From Pollutimonas bauzanensis_A (GTDB taxonomy: Bacteria > Pseudomonadota > Gammaproteobacteria > Burkholderiales > Burkholderiaceae_B): a stretch of 28,183 nucleotides of DNA. Shown piece after piece: positions 6,061-14,498 of this stretch (positions are counted from its first letter, which is position 1; every line of letters starts with the position of its first letter). Where the stretch lies: positions 1 through 28,183 of the forward strand of contig NZ_JBEBUX010000046.1 in NCBI RefSeq assembly GCF_040393045.1. Direction: 5' to 3'. The notes under the pieces are model-generated. The model made no database searches and was not told the DNA's origin. It saw only the letters and a list, made by a program, of their open reading frames with translations. Both the position numbers and the translations under genes were made by a program.

Positions 6061-6726
6061 TTAGCGGCCCGCCCATTCTTGTATGGCAGGCCAGATATCA
6101 CCAGGCGATTCCGCAATGGCATCTGCTTGCCATGCGCTGAGCGCGGTTTCCCGCCCGCAATACCCATAAGCAGCGACAATAGTTGCCATGCCGGCCGCTT
6201 TGCCAGCGATGATATCGCGTTCGTCGTCTCCTACGTATATGCAGTCGCCAGGCGCAAACCCGGCGACTTGTGCGGCATGCAATAGCGGTGCTGGATGCGG
6301 CTTCGCATGATTAGTGGTGTCGCCGCCCACGGTAACGGCACAGTCAGTATATAAACCTAGATGAACCACCAGAGGAACAGCCAGGTATTCCATTTTATTG
6401 GTGACAATGCCCCAGGCGTAACCGCTTTCCTTAAGCGTGGCCAGCAGTGGTCTTACTCCTGGGAACAAGGTGGTGAGCGTCGTCATGTCTTGTTCGTAGT
6501 CTGTCAGGAATTGTTCGCGACAGGTTTCATATTCGGGGTGGTCAGGATCCATATTCAGGCCGGCCTTGAGCAAACCTCGAGCGCCGTGCGATGCGTAAGG
6601 ACGCAAGGCTTCATAGGGTAGGGGTTGCAAGCCCTTGCGGGCGCGTTGTTTATTGGCGGCTGCGGCCAGGTCGGGAGCTGTGTCAGCCAAGGTGCCGTCA
6701 AAATCGAATAAAACCAGTTTTTGCAT
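6061..6726 (-). CDS. gph: phosphoglycolate phosphatase (HAD family)
   Basis: A 221-residue haloacid-dehalogenase-superfamily phosphatase. Motif I is D-F-D-G-T-L-A-D-T with Asp8 (nucleophile) and Asp10; motif II is the Thr in I-V-T-N-K; motif III is the Lys in A-K-P-H-P-A-P; motif IV is G-D-D-E-R-D. A helical cap sits between motifs I and II. The size and the ubiG-gph pairing fit Gph, which removes 2-phosphoglycolate formed in DNA repair and oxygenase side reactions. The ATG lies 5 nt after the ubiG stop, so the two form an operon. A general HAD phosphatase is the alternative call. Confidence 0.88.
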   Translation of the reverse strand: MQKLVLFDFDGTLADTAPDLAAAANKQRARKGLQPLPYEALRPYASHGARGLLKAGLNMDPDHPEYETCREQFLTDYEQDMTTLTTLFPGVRPLLATLKESGYAWGIVTNKMEYLAVPLVVHLGLYTDCAVTVGGDTTNHAKPHPAPLLHAAQVAGFAPGDCIYVGDDERDIIAGKAAGMATIVAAYGYCGRETALSAWQADAIAESPGDIWPAIQEWAGR

Positions 6727-6731
6727 GAGTA

Positions 6732-7466
6732 TCAGTTCTCGCGACGGGTCGCCAAAAGGTAATTGACAGAGGTGTCGTGGGTGATCTTGTAGAGATCGGT
6801 GATTGGGTTGTATTCCATTCCAGCCAGCGTTATTGAGGCCAGGCCCGCCTTGCGCACACTCGCTGCAAGTTCACTGGGCTTTATGAAGCTTTCGTAATTG
6901 TGCGTGCCCCTGGGCAGCATGCGCAAGACATATTCGGCGCCGACGATTGCAAACAAGAAAGACTTGGGATTGCGGTTAAGTGTGGAAAAGAACACCCAGC
7001 CGCCGGGTTTGACGAGCGTGGCACAAGCCTGCACGATGGAACCGGGGTCGGGTACGTGTTCCAGCATTTCCATGCAAGTAACGATATCGAATTGACCTGG
7101 GTTTTCGCTAGCCATTTGTTCGGCGCTAATGGTTTGATAGTCGACCGGAACACCTGACTCCAGCCCGTGCAGCCTTGCGACAGTCAAGGATTTTTCAGCC
7201 AAGTCGATGCCGGTAACCTGAGCCCCCGCTTTTGCCATGCTTTCGGCCAGTATTCCGCCGCCGCAGCCGACATCAAGCACTTTTTTTCCGGCAAGAGAGC
7301 CAGCTTGCCCCAGGATCCATTCCAGGCGCAAGGGGTTGATGGCGTGCAATGGCTTGAATTCGCTTTCCGGATCCCACCAGCGCGACGCCAGCGCACTGAA
7401 CTTATCGAGTTCGGCCTGGTCTACATTGGTTGTGTTGGAGTGACGGGGGGGGGCGGTAGCGTTCAT
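6732..7466 (-). CDS. ubiG: ubiquinone biosynthesis O-methyltransferase
   Basis: A 244-residue SAM-dependent methyltransferase from ATG 7466. A longer frame reaches 7532 but would start inside the ompA terminator hairpin, and its extra residues are not conserved-looking. UbiG landmarks are N-V-D-Q-A-E-L-D-K-F at the N-terminus, S-R-W-W-D-P-E-S-E-F-K-P-L-H-x-I-N-P-L-R, motif I V-L-D-V-G-C-G-G-G (63-71), V-T-C-M-E-M-L-E-H-V-P-D-P, and the late R-G-T-H-N-Y-E-S-F-I-K-P-S-E-L. It catalyses both O-methylations of the ubiquinone head group at the inner-membrane-associated Ubi complex. It is the first gene of a leftward ubiG-gph pair. Confidence 0.95.
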   Translation of the reverse strand: MNATAPPRHSNTTNVDQAELDKFSALASRWWDPESEFKPLHAINPLRLEWILGQAGSLAGKKVLDVGCGGGILAESMAKAGAQVTGIDLAEKSLTVARLHGLESGVPVDYQTISAEQMASENPGQFDIVTCMEMLEHVPDPGSIVQACATLVKPGGWVFFSTLNRNPKSFLFAIVGAEYVLRMLPRGTHNYESFIKPSELAASVRKAGLASITLAGMEYNPITDLYKITHDTSVNYLLATRREN

Positions 7467-7530
7467 GAGCGATCCGAAGCTTGGGTTAAAGAGTGCTGGC
7501 GGGGCTAGTGGGAAAGCTGGCCAGAAATGC

Positions 7531-7559
7531 ATAAGGGCCCCGCTATGCGGAGCCCTTAT
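7531..7559 (-). terminator. intrinsic terminator of the ompA-family gene
   Basis: The arms are 7531-7538 and 7552-7559 (8 bp, AAGGGC/GCCCTT core), one C-A mismatch, then CCGC/GCGG closing a TAT loop. It lies 37-65 nt after the leftward ompA stop and before ubiG, so it probably isolates ompA transcription from ubiG. The T run on the minus strand is short. Confidence 0.65.
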
Positions 7560-7595
7560 TGTAGCGTTTAACGCAACAAGTATTACAGCAAAGTA

Positions 7596-8180
7596 TTACT
7601 TGCGAACGCCAACGATCTCGATTTCTACGCGACGGTTTTGTGCGCGGCCTTCACGGGTCTTGTTGCTAGCAACAGGGCTCGATTCGCCTTTACCTTCGGC
7701 ATAGATACGATCAGCAGGGATACCTTTCGAAACCAGGTAGTTCTTGACCGTGTTGGCACGGCGTTCGGACAGGCCTTGGTTGTACTTTTCAGTACCGATG
7801 GAGTCTGTGTGACCGGTTGCGATAAGCGTTTCCAGGTTGACTGTGTCGGCTTGTGCAGCGACTTGGTCAAGGATCTGGCGGCCTTCAGGCTTCAAAGTAG
7901 CTTTGTCGAAGTCGAAGAATGTATCGGCGTTCAACACAACTTTGGTTGAAGTAGGAGCAACCACTGGAGCTTGAGCTTGTGCGACTGGAACGCCATCACA
8001 CCCGGGGATACCGGTAGCTGGAGTCCAGAAATTGTCGCGCCAGCACAATTCGTTGGTGCCGTTTTTCCAAACGTCGCCGAACGGATTTTGCCAGTTATCG
8101 ACAGTTTGCGCAGATACTGCACCAGTAGCCGAAGTGGCTGCAATGGCGAGTGCTAGTGCGATTTTGGAGGGTTTGTTCAT
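7596..8180 (-). CDS. ompA: OmpA-family outer-membrane / peptidoglycan-associated protein
   Basis: A 194-residue exported protein. The signal peptide is cleaved around A-V-S-A|Q-T (after residue 24). A short Trp/Cys-containing N-terminal segment follows, then a Pro/Ala/Val-rich linker near residues 65-80 and a C-terminal OmpA domain (about 80-190). That domain has F-F-D-F-D-K-A-T-L-K-P, the peptidoglycan-binding T-G-H-T-D, S-E-R-R-A-N-T-V, and N-R-R-V-E-I. There is no eight-stranded barrel domain, so this is the short Burkholderiales form that lies upstream of gyrA. The predicted role is linking outer membrane and cell wall. GAGGAG precedes the ATG, and the gene has its own promoter and terminator, suggesting high monocistronic expression. 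Confidence 0.9.
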   Translation of the reverse strand: MNKPSKIALALAIAATSATGAVSAQTVDNWQNPFGDVWKNGTNELCWRDNFWTPATGIPGCDGVPVAQAQAPVVAPTSTKVVLNADTFFDFDKATLKPEGRQILDQVAAQADTVNLETLIATGHTDSIGTEKYNQGLSERRANTVKNYLVSKGIPADRIYAEGKGESSPVASNKTREGRAQNRRVEIEIVGVRK

Positions 8181-8253
8181 GTTTCTCCTCGTTGAGCTTA
8201 ATGCTGGTAAGTGACCGCAGCGAACCCCCGCCGCATATCAAGAAAACGGAGCC

Positions 8254-8281
8254 AGTATAGCAACGCCATGATTGAATCAAA
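8254..8281 (-). promoter_or_regulatory. predicted sigma-70 promoter of the ompA-family gene
   Basis: On the minus strand, TTTGAT (8276-8281) and TATACT (8254-8259) are separated by 16 bases. The -10 matches five of six consensus bases. It would give a leader of roughly 65 nt before the ATG at 8180. Confidence 0.5.
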
Positions 8282-8598
8282 GAATTGCGCTGGGTTTCAT
8301 GCGTGTTAGGGCGAATCTTACGGCATTTCTGTGCGGTTAGTTAAGCTTGAACTGCGCTTATCGCCCAGATATTCGGATTTCTACCCTATCTCCGACTTTA
8401 TTGTTGGTTTTTGGCAACACGGTTACGAGCTTAAAGTGCTTTATGAGCAGGTTCCGTCCGGGGCAGGCATGGGGCGGCTGTAGCCCTCTGTTGGGACGGC
8501 TCTATAGAACATAAGGCATCAATACAGGAGCAAGTGTTAGAATTTCCCATTCGCCCGTCATCGGTCCAGTTTCACGATTTTTATGTTTTAGACAATCT
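8282..8598. other. intergenic leader region upstream of gyrA
   Basis: About 317 bases between the ompA promoter and gyrA. It should hold the gyrA promoter, but no clear -35/-10 pair stands out. A TATAGA (8503-8508) and a TAGAAT (8538-8543) are -10-like without good -35 partners. The gyrA start at 8599 lacks a strong Shine-Dalgarno sequence. No small ORF with a credible start was seen. Confidence 0.4.
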
Positions 8599-11310
8599 AT
8601 GGATTCCTTTGCCAAGGAGACCCTTCCAATTTCGTTGGAAGAGGAAATGCGCCGCAGTTACCTTGATTACGCCATGAGCGTGATTGTGGGGCGCGCCTTA
8701 CCGGATGTTCGGGATGGCCTCAAACCAGTGCACCGGCGCGTGTTGTTCGCCATGCACGAACTGAATAATGATTGGAACCGGGCCTACAAGAAGTCGGCGC
8801 GTATTGTGGGTGACGTGATCGGTAAGTATCACCCTCATGGCGACTCGGCGGTGTACGACACTATTGTGCGTATGGCCCAGGATTTCTCGCTGCGTTATAT
8901 GTTGGTAGATGGCCAGGGTAACTTCGGCTCTATCGATGGCGATAATCCGGCGGCCATGCGTTATACCGAAATCCGCCTGTCCAAGATATCGCACGAGCTT
9001 CTTGCCGATATCGATCAGGAAACCGTTGATTTCGGGCCTAACTACGACGGTAGCGAACAAGAGCCATTGCTGCTGCCTTCGCGCTTGCCCAATTTGCTGG
9101 TCAACGGCAGTTCGGGTATTGCCGTGGGTATGGCAACCAATATTCCTCCGCATAATTTGTCCGAGGTCATCGCAGGTTGCCTATATTGTTTGCGCAATCC
9201 TGACTGCACCATCGATGAACTGATCGAACTGATACCGGCGCCAGACTTCCCCACAGGGGGAATCATCTACGGCATGTCGGGTGTGCGTGAAGGCTATCGT
9301 ACTGGCCGCGGGCGTGTCATCATGCGCGCCAAGTCGCACTTCGAGGACATGGAAAAGGGCAACCGGCAGTCTATCGTTATTGACGCCATTCCCTATCAGG
9401 TCAACAAGAAGACGCTTCAGGAAAGAATCGCCGAACTCGTCAACGAGAAAAAGATCGAGGGTATTTCCGATATCCGCGATGAGTCCGATAAAGACGGCAT
9501 GCGCCTGGTTATCGAGCTCAAGCGCGGCGAGGTCCCGGAAGTCATACTGAATAATCTCTACAAGCACACGCAGCTGCAAGATACCTTCGGCATGAACATG
9601 GTGGCCCTGGTCGATGGCCAGCCACGCCTGCTGAACTTGAAGCAAATGGTGGAATACTTCCTGTTCCATCGCCGCGAAGTCGTCACACGGCGCACGGTGT
9701 TCCAACTGCGCAAGGCGCGCGAGCGCGGCCATGTTCTGGAAGGCCTCGCGGTCGCGCTGGCGAATATTGATGACTTTATTGCCATCATCAAAGCGGCCCC
9801 GACACCGCCCGTGGCCCGCCAAGACTTGATGGCGCGTACCTGGGATTCGTCCTTGGTTCGTGAAATGTTGTCTCGCGCCGACGAGGGTGAAACCCCCGGA
9901 GGCCGCGCTGCTTATCGCCCCGAAACGCTGCCTGAAGGCTTCGGCTTGCAGGGCGACGGCATGTACCGGCTTAGCGATACCCAGGCCCAGGAAATCCTGA
10001 ACATGCGCTTGCAGCGCTTGACCGGCCTGGAGCAGGACAAGATCGTTGGCGAATACAAAGACATCATGGCGACCATTGCCGATTTGCTGGATATCCTGGC
10101 GCGCCCAGAGCGCATCACGACGATCATCAGCGATGAATTGCTGGCAATCAAGCTTGAGTTCTCTACCAACGCCAAAGACGAGCGTCGTTCCGAGATCGAG
10201 CATAACGCCACTGAGCTTGATACCGAAGATTTGATCACCCCGATGGACATGGTGGTGACCTTGTCGCAATCGGGCTATATCAAGAGCCAGCCGTTGTCCG
10301 AATATCGTGCCCAAAAGCGGGGCGGGCGCGGCAAGCAGGCAACGACGATGAAGGAAAACGACTGGATAGATCAGTTGTTCACCGCCAATACACACGATTA
10401 CCTGTTGTGCTTCTCGGATCGCGGTCGCCTGTATTGGCTCAAGGTATGGGAAGTGCCTCAAGGTTCGCGCAATTCGCGCGGTCGTCCTATTGTGAACATG
10501 TTCCCGCTGATCGATGGCGAGAAAATCACTGTGGTGTTGGCCGTCAAGGAATTCAGCGAAGACCATTATGTATTCATGGCAACCTCGCGCGGTACGGTCA
10601 AGAAGACGCCTTTGTCTGACTTCTCGAACCCCCGCAAGGCAGGCATTATCGCGGTTGCCCTGGATGAAGGCGATTATCTGATCGGCGCTGATTTGACCGA
10701 TGGCAAGCACGACGTCATGTTGTTTTCCGACTCGGGCAAGGCTGTGCGTTTCGACGAAAACGACGTGCGTCCTATGGGCCGAACTGCCCGCGGCGTGCGC
10801 GGCATGATGCTAGAGGAAGGGCAGTCTGTCATTGCCATGCTGGTTGCGGGCGACGAAACGCAAAGCGTTTTGACTGCTACCGAAAATGGCTTCGGCAAAC
10901 GCACTTCCATAGTCGAGTACACGCGCCATGGGCGCGGTACCAAGGGCATGATCGCGATTCAAACGTCGGCCCGCAACGGCAAGGTAGTCGGCGCCGTACT
11001 GGTCGAACCGTCCGATGAAATCATGCTTATCACCACCGCTGGTGTTTTGGTGCGCACCCGCGTTTCGGAGATCCGTGAAATGGGTCGCGCAACTCAGGGC
11101 GTTACCCTAATCAACGTGGATGACAACAGCATGCTGCAAGGTGTGCGGCGTGTGGTTGAAAGTGATGCGGATGACGATGTCGAGGAAATCGATGGCGATG
11201 GTATTGTTGATTCGCAAGTCGATTCCGTAACGCCTGACGCAGATCCAATTGGTTCAGACTCCGATGAATCTGGTGCCGCCGATCAAGACGACCCCGAGGA
11301 TAATGCCTGA
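8599..11310 (+). CDS. gyrA: DNA gyrase subunit A
   Basis: A 903-residue GyrA. The N-terminal breakage-reunion domain has A-L-P-D-V-R-D-G-L-K-P-V-H-R-R-V-L (33-49), the quinolone-resistance region H-P-H-G-D-S-A-V-Y-D with Ser83 and Asp87 in the susceptible wild-type state (E. coli numbering coincides), and the catalytic Tyr122 in A-M-R-Y-T-E. A linker insertion around residues 395-455 (Pro/Gly-rich) is typical of betaproteobacteria. The C-terminal DNA-wrapping beta-pinwheel carries the GyrA box Q-K-R-G-G-R-G at 572-578. The tail is strongly acidic (D/E-rich, last 50 residues). With GyrB it introduces negative supercoils using ATP. Its TGA overlaps the serC ATG by one base, so it heads the supraoperon. 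Confidence 0.98.
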   Translation: MDSFAKETLPISLEEEMRRSYLDYAMSVIVGRALPDVRDGLKPVHRRVLFAMHELNNDWNRAYKKSARIVGDVIGKYHPHGDSAVYDTIVRMAQDFSLRYMLVDGQGNFGSIDGDNPAAMRYTEIRLSKISHELLADIDQETVDFGPNYDGSEQEPLLLPSRLPNLLVNGSSGIAVGMATNIPPHNLSEVIAGCLYCLRNPDCTIDELIELIPAPDFPTGGIIYGMSGVREGYRTGRGRVIMRAKSHFEDMEKGNRQSIVIDAIPYQVNKKTLQERIAELVNEKKIEGISDIRDESDKDGMRLVIELKRGEVPEVILNNLYKHTQLQDTFGMNMVALVDGQPRLLNLKQMVEYFLFHRREVVTRRTVFQLRKARERGHVLEGLAVALANIDDFIAIIKAAPTPPVARQDLMARTWDSSLVREMLSRADEGETPGGRAAYRPETLPEGFGLQGDGMYRLSDTQAQEILNMRLQRLTGLEQDKIVGEYKDIMATIADLLDILARPERITTIISDELLAIKLEFSTNAKDERRSEIEHNATELDTEDLITPMDMVVTLSQSGYIKSQPLSEYRAQKRGGRGKQATTMKENDWIDQLFTANTHDYLLCFSDRGRLYWLKVWEVPQGSRNSRGRPIVNMFPLIDGEKITVVLAVKEFSEDHYVFMATSRGTVKKTPLSDFSNPRKAGIIAVALDEGDYLIGADLTDGKHDVMLFSDSGKAVRFDENDVRPMGRTARGVRGMMLEEGQSVIAMLVAGDETQSVLTATENGFGKRTSIVEYTRHGRGTKGMIAIQTSARNGKVVGAVLVEPSDEIMLITTAGVLVRTRVSEIREMGRATQGVTLINVDDNSMLQGVRRVVESDADDDVEEIDGDGIVDSQVDSVTPDADPIGSDSDESGAADQDDPEDNA

Positions 11311-12437
11311 TGCGTCCATGGAATTTTTCGGCAGGCCCGTCGGCCTTGCCGCTGGAAGTGCTGCAACAAGCGGCGGCTGAAATGACGGACTGGCACGGCT
11401 GTGGCATGTCGGTTATGGAAATGAGCCATCGGGGCAAGCAGTTTACGCAGATACGCGACGAGGCTGAAGCTGACTTGCGCGAACTGCTGGCCGTACCTGA
11501 CAACTATGACGTGTTGTTCATGCAGGGCGGGGCGACTGCCGAAAATGCCATCGTGCCGATGAACCTGATCGGGCGCGGCAGCGCGGCAAAAGCCGATTAT
11601 GTTTTATCGGGTATCTGGTCGAACAAGTCGCACAAAGAAGCGCAACGCTACGGTGATATTGCCGTAGCGGCTTCCAGTGGCGCCGAAAAAATCCTGGATG
11701 GTGTTGCGCAGGCTCCCTGGACATGGTTTCCCGAGGCAAGCAGCTGGGCGGTGCGCCCCGACGCTTCCTACTTGCATTTATGCAGCAACGAAACAATAGG
11801 CGGGGTCGAGTTTCCCGATTGGCCAGATATGGCCGCGCTGGGCGCGCCGGACGTGCCGCTTGTCGTTGATGCCTCTTCGCACTTTTTGTCGCGTACCATC
11901 GACTTTTCGAAAGCCGCCATGGTGTATGCAGGTGCTCAGAAAAATGCCGGCCCGGCAGGAGTGACGATGGTGATTGTGCGTCGTGACCTGCTAGGTCATG
12001 CTTTGCCAATTTGCCCATCTGCATTTGACTATGCAAACGTGGCAGGCGCAGGTTCCATGTTCAATACGCCGCCCACTTATGCCATTTACATTGCAGGGCT
12101 GGTTTTCAAGTGGCTCAAGCAGCAAGGTGGCGTGGCCGCCGTTGAGGCTGCCAATGCAGCTAAAGCGCAGGCGCTTTATGCATACCTGGATAGTTCAGAC
12201 TTTTACCGAAGTCCCGTCCACGCCGCATCGCGCTCACGCATGAATGCGCCATTCTTTCTACGCGACGAGTCCTTGAACAGCGATTTTCTGGCCCAGGCGG
12301 ACGCCGGCGGGTTGATGCAGCTTAAAGGGCACAAAAGCGTTGGCGGCATGCGGGCTTCCATTTACAACGCGGTTCCGATGCAAGGGGTACAGGCGTTGAT
12401 TTCATTTATGCAGGATTTTGAACGTCGACATGGTTAA
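11310..12437 (+). CDS. serC: phosphoserine aminotransferase
   Basis: A 375-residue class-V aminotransferase. Visible landmarks are W-N-F-S-A-G-P-S-A-L-P (4-14), the C-G-M-S-V-M-E-M-S-H-R segment, M-Q-G-G-A-T-A (71-77), N-E-T-I-G-G-V-E-F (160-168), D-A-S-S-H-F-L-S and the PLP lysine Lys211 in Y-A-G-A-Q-K-N-A-G-P-A-G. It converts 3-phosphohydroxypyruvate to phosphoserine (serine) and also serves pyridoxal-phosphate synthesis. The start overlaps the gyrA stop (TGATG), which implies translational coupling. Its 3' end overlaps the pheA start by 8 nt. Confidence 0.97.
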   Translation: MRPWNFSAGPSALPLEVLQQAAAEMTDWHGCGMSVMEMSHRGKQFTQIRDEAEADLRELLAVPDNYDVLFMQGGATAENAIVPMNLIGRGSAAKADYVLSGIWSNKSHKEAQRYGDIAVAASSGAEKILDGVAQAPWTWFPEASSWAVRPDASYLHLCSNETIGGVEFPDWPDMAALGAPDVPLVVDASSHFLSRTIDFSKAAMVYAGAQKNAGPAGVTMVIVRRDLLGHALPICPSAFDYANVAGAGSMFNTPPTYAIYIAGLVFKWLKQQGGVAAVEAANAAKAQALYAYLDSSDFYRSPVHAASRSRMNAPFFLRDESLNSDFLAQADAGGLMQLKGHKSVGGMRASIYNAVPMQGVQALISFMQDFERRHG

Positions 12438-13515
12438 TTCGTTGCAAGAGCGCCTGCTGCCAGTGCGCAAACAAATCGATTCGCTGGATGAGCAGATCCT
12501 GGAGCTGTTGAACCAGCGCGCCAAGGCGGCTCAGGACGTCGGCAAGATCAAGCAGGACTTCGATCTTGACGGTCCCGTGCTCAAACCCGAGCGCGAAGCT
12601 ATGGTGATTCGCCGTTTGCAGGACCTTAACAAGGGGCCGTTTACCGAGCAGGCGATAGATGCTGTCTGGACGCAGATTATTTCCACCTGTAGGGGCTTGG
12701 AAAGCGTGCTGACTGTCGCCTATTTGGGGCCGCAGGGTTCGTTTTCCGAGCAAGCCGCGCTTGAACATTTCGGCCACGCGGTAACGCGCCTGCGATGCGA
12801 TTCCTTCGACGAAGTGTTCCGCGCAGTCGAAGCGGGGCAGGCCGATGTCGGTATGGTTCCGGTTGAAAATTCAACTGAAGGCGCGGTGAACCGCACGCTG
12901 GACTTGCTGCTGAATTCCCCCTTGAAGGTGTTGGGAGAGCGCTCGCTCAAGATTCACCATAATTTGATGACGCAGTCCGGCACGCTGGACGGCGTTACGC
13001 GTGTCATGGCGCATCCACAGGCATTGGCGCAGTGCCAGGCTTGGCTTACGCAGCATTATCCCAAGCTGGCCCGCGATGCGGCCTCCAGTAATGGTGAGGC
13101 CGCACGCATTGCTTCGCAAGACCCCACGGTGGCCGCTATTGCGGGCGCGACAGCGGCGCAGGCCTGGAATCTTCAAGTGGTGGCCTCGGGCATTCAAGAC
13201 GACCCACAGAATCGCACGCGTTTCCTGGCCGTCGGCGCTATTGAAACACTGCCTAGCGGCAGCGACAAAACCAGCATTATCATGGCGGTTCCCAATCGTG
13301 CGGGCGCCGTATACGACATGTTGGCGCCTCTGGCTGCCAATAAGGTCTCGATGACGCGCCTGGAATCCAGGCCGGCGCGCACGGGGCAATGGGAATACTA
13401 TTTTTATGTTGATCTGTTGGGTCATCGCGATGAGCCGGCAGTGGCTCAAGCGTTGGCCGATTTGAAAAAACAGGTGGCTTTTTTCAAGGTGCTGGGATCC
13501 TATCCCATCCAGTAA
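12430..13515 (+). CDS. pheA: bifunctional chorismate mutase / prephenate dehydratase (P-protein)
   Basis: A 361-residue P-protein from ATG 12430. An upstream TTG at 12418 is less likely. Domains in order: AroQ-type chorismate mutase (about 5-90; R-K-Q-I-D-S-L-D-E-Q-I-L-E-L-L-N-Q-R); prephenate dehydratase (about 95-275; L-G-P-Q-G-S-F-S-E-Q-A-A, P-V-E-N-S-T-E-G, and the catalytic T-R-F at 263-265); and ACT regulatory domain (about 280-360) with the E-S-R-P phenylalanine-binding motif at 312-315. It converts chorismate to phenylpyruvate in the cytosol and is likely feedback-inhibited by phenylalanine. It overlaps serC by 8 nt and has no strong ribosome binding site, so it probably depends on coupling. 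Confidence 0.96.
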   Translation: MVNSLQERLLPVRKQIDSLDEQILELLNQRAKAAQDVGKIKQDFDLDGPVLKPEREAMVIRRLQDLNKGPFTEQAIDAVWTQIISTCRGLESVLTVAYLGPQGSFSEQAALEHFGHAVTRLRCDSFDEVFRAVEAGQADVGMVPVENSTEGAVNRTLDLLLNSPLKVLGERSLKIHHNLMTQSGTLDGVTRVMAHPQALAQCQAWLTQHYPKLARDAASSNGEAARIASQDPTVAAIAGATAAQAWNLQVVASGIQDDPQNRTRFLAVGAIETLPSGSDKTSIIMAVPNRAGAVYDMLAPLAANKVSMTRLESRPARTGQWEYYFYVDLLGHRDEPAVAQALADLKKQVAFFKVLGSYPIQ

Positions 13516-13527
13516 AACGGGTAGTCC

Positions 13528-13593
13528 ATGAATATGGTTGTTTTTGAAAACGCAGGCGCGGCGTACGCCTATTGCCCTATGTTCGGCTCATGA
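13528..13593 (+). CDS. 21-codon ORF coupled to tyrA (possible leader ORF)
   Basis: Lies in the 74-nt pheA-tyrA gap. ATG 13528 opens 21 codons, and the TGA at 13591-13593 overlaps the tyrA ATG at 13590 (ATGA). The encoded peptide starts MNMVVFENAGAAYAY and contains two Phe and two Tyr. It has no strong Shine-Dalgarno sequence. It could be a leader that delivers ribosomes to tyrA, a scar of a deleted gene, or chance. Confidence 0.25.
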   Translation: MNMVVFENAGAAYAYCPMFGS

Positions 13594-14498
13594 GTGCTTC
13601 CGGGGCAGTCACGGCGCCCGCGCAGCCACTGGTGCCGGTGCTGGCCGTGGTTGGCGTGGGTTTGATAGGCGGTTCATTTGCCGCAGCGCTGCGCGATCGT
13701 GGAGCCGTTGGCCGCGTGCTAGGAGTGGGTCGGCAAGCCGCTACCCTTGCGCAGGCTCGCGAACTAGGGCTTATCGACGAAATTGTCAGCCTCCCAGAGG
13801 CGGCACAACAGGCAGACTTGATTTTTCTGGCCATGCCTGTGGGGGCTACCGAAACGATACTGTCACAGCTCAAGCCGTTTTTGCGCCCGGATACGATCGT
13901 AACCGATGCGGGAAGCACTAAAGCGAATGTTGTGTCGGTTGCCCGTGCTGTCTTGGGCGACCGTATTGGCCAGTTCATTCCCGGGCATCCCATCGCGGGT
14001 GCGGAAAAGACAGGCCCCCTGGCCGCTGAAGCGGCCTTGTATCGCGGTCGTACTGTGGTTCTTACGCCGCTGGAAGAAAACAGCAGCCAGGCCAAGGCTT
14101 ATTTGACCCGCGTTTGGGAATGTTGCGGCGCTCGCGTCATGGCCATGGATGCACAAGTGCATGACACGGTGCTGGCTTCGGTCAGCCATGTGCCGCATTT
14201 TCTCTCGTCGGTTTTCATGTGGCAGGTCGCAACAGCGCAGGACTCTGATTTGCGCATGGCGTTGGCGGGCAGCGGATTTCGTGACTTTACCCGGATTTCC
14301 GCCGGGTCCCCCGAGGTTTGGCGGGATATTTTTTTGGCCAACCGCTCAGCGGTGCTGTCCGAACTGCAAGAGGTCAAGGCTGCGTTATCGCGCGCCGAGA
14401 TGGCGTTGCAAGATGCCGATGGCGAGTCATTGCAGGATTTTCTAGAACATGCGGCGTTAGCGCGCCGTTTTTGGGGTAGCAGGAGCGGTTTGACATGA
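13590..14498 (+). CDS. tyrA: prephenate dehydrogenase
   Basis: A 302-residue prephenate dehydrogenase. The NAD(P)-binding Rossmann fingerprint G-V-G-L-I-G-G-S is at residues 22-29, followed by D-A-G-S-T-K, G-H-P-I-A-G-A-E-K-T-G-P (substrate-binding region) and S-H-V-P-H-F-L-S with the conserved His. Start ATG 13590 was chosen because its ATGA overlaps the preceding 21-codon ORF; a TTG at 13572 would add six residues. No chorismate mutase domain is fused, unlike E. coli TyrA, in keeping with the mutase being on PheA. Its stop overlaps the aroA start (ATGA), so coupling is tight. Product: 4-hydroxyphenylpyruvate for tyrosine (arogenate use cannot be excluded). Confidence 0.93.
   Translation: MSASGAVTAPAQPLVPVLAVVGVGLIGGSFAAALRDRGAVGRVLGVGRQAATLAQARELGLIDEIVSLPEAAQQADLIFLAMPVGATETILSQLKPFLRPDTIVTDAGSTKANVVSVARAVLGDRIGQFIPGHPIAGAEKTGPLAAEAALYRGRTVVLTPLEENSSQAKAYLTRVWECCGARVMAMDAQVHDTVLASVSHVPHFLSSVFMWQVATAQDSDLRMALAGSGFRDFTRISAGSPEVWRDIFLANRSAVLSELQEVKAALSRAEMALQDADGESLQDFLEHAALARRFWGSRSGLT

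Noticed and set aside
7467..7532. N-terminal extension of ubiG to 7532
   Set aside because: It starts within the ompA terminator hairpin, and UbiG proteins normally begin near the 7466 start.
8662..8862. Quinolone-resistance mutation in gyrA
   Set aside because: Residues 83 and 87 are the susceptible Ser and Asp.
9181..10710. 509-codon open frame on the minus strand inside gyrA
   Set aside because: It is fully antisense to a certain gyrA, has no domain-like motifs, and arises from codon bias of the sense gene.
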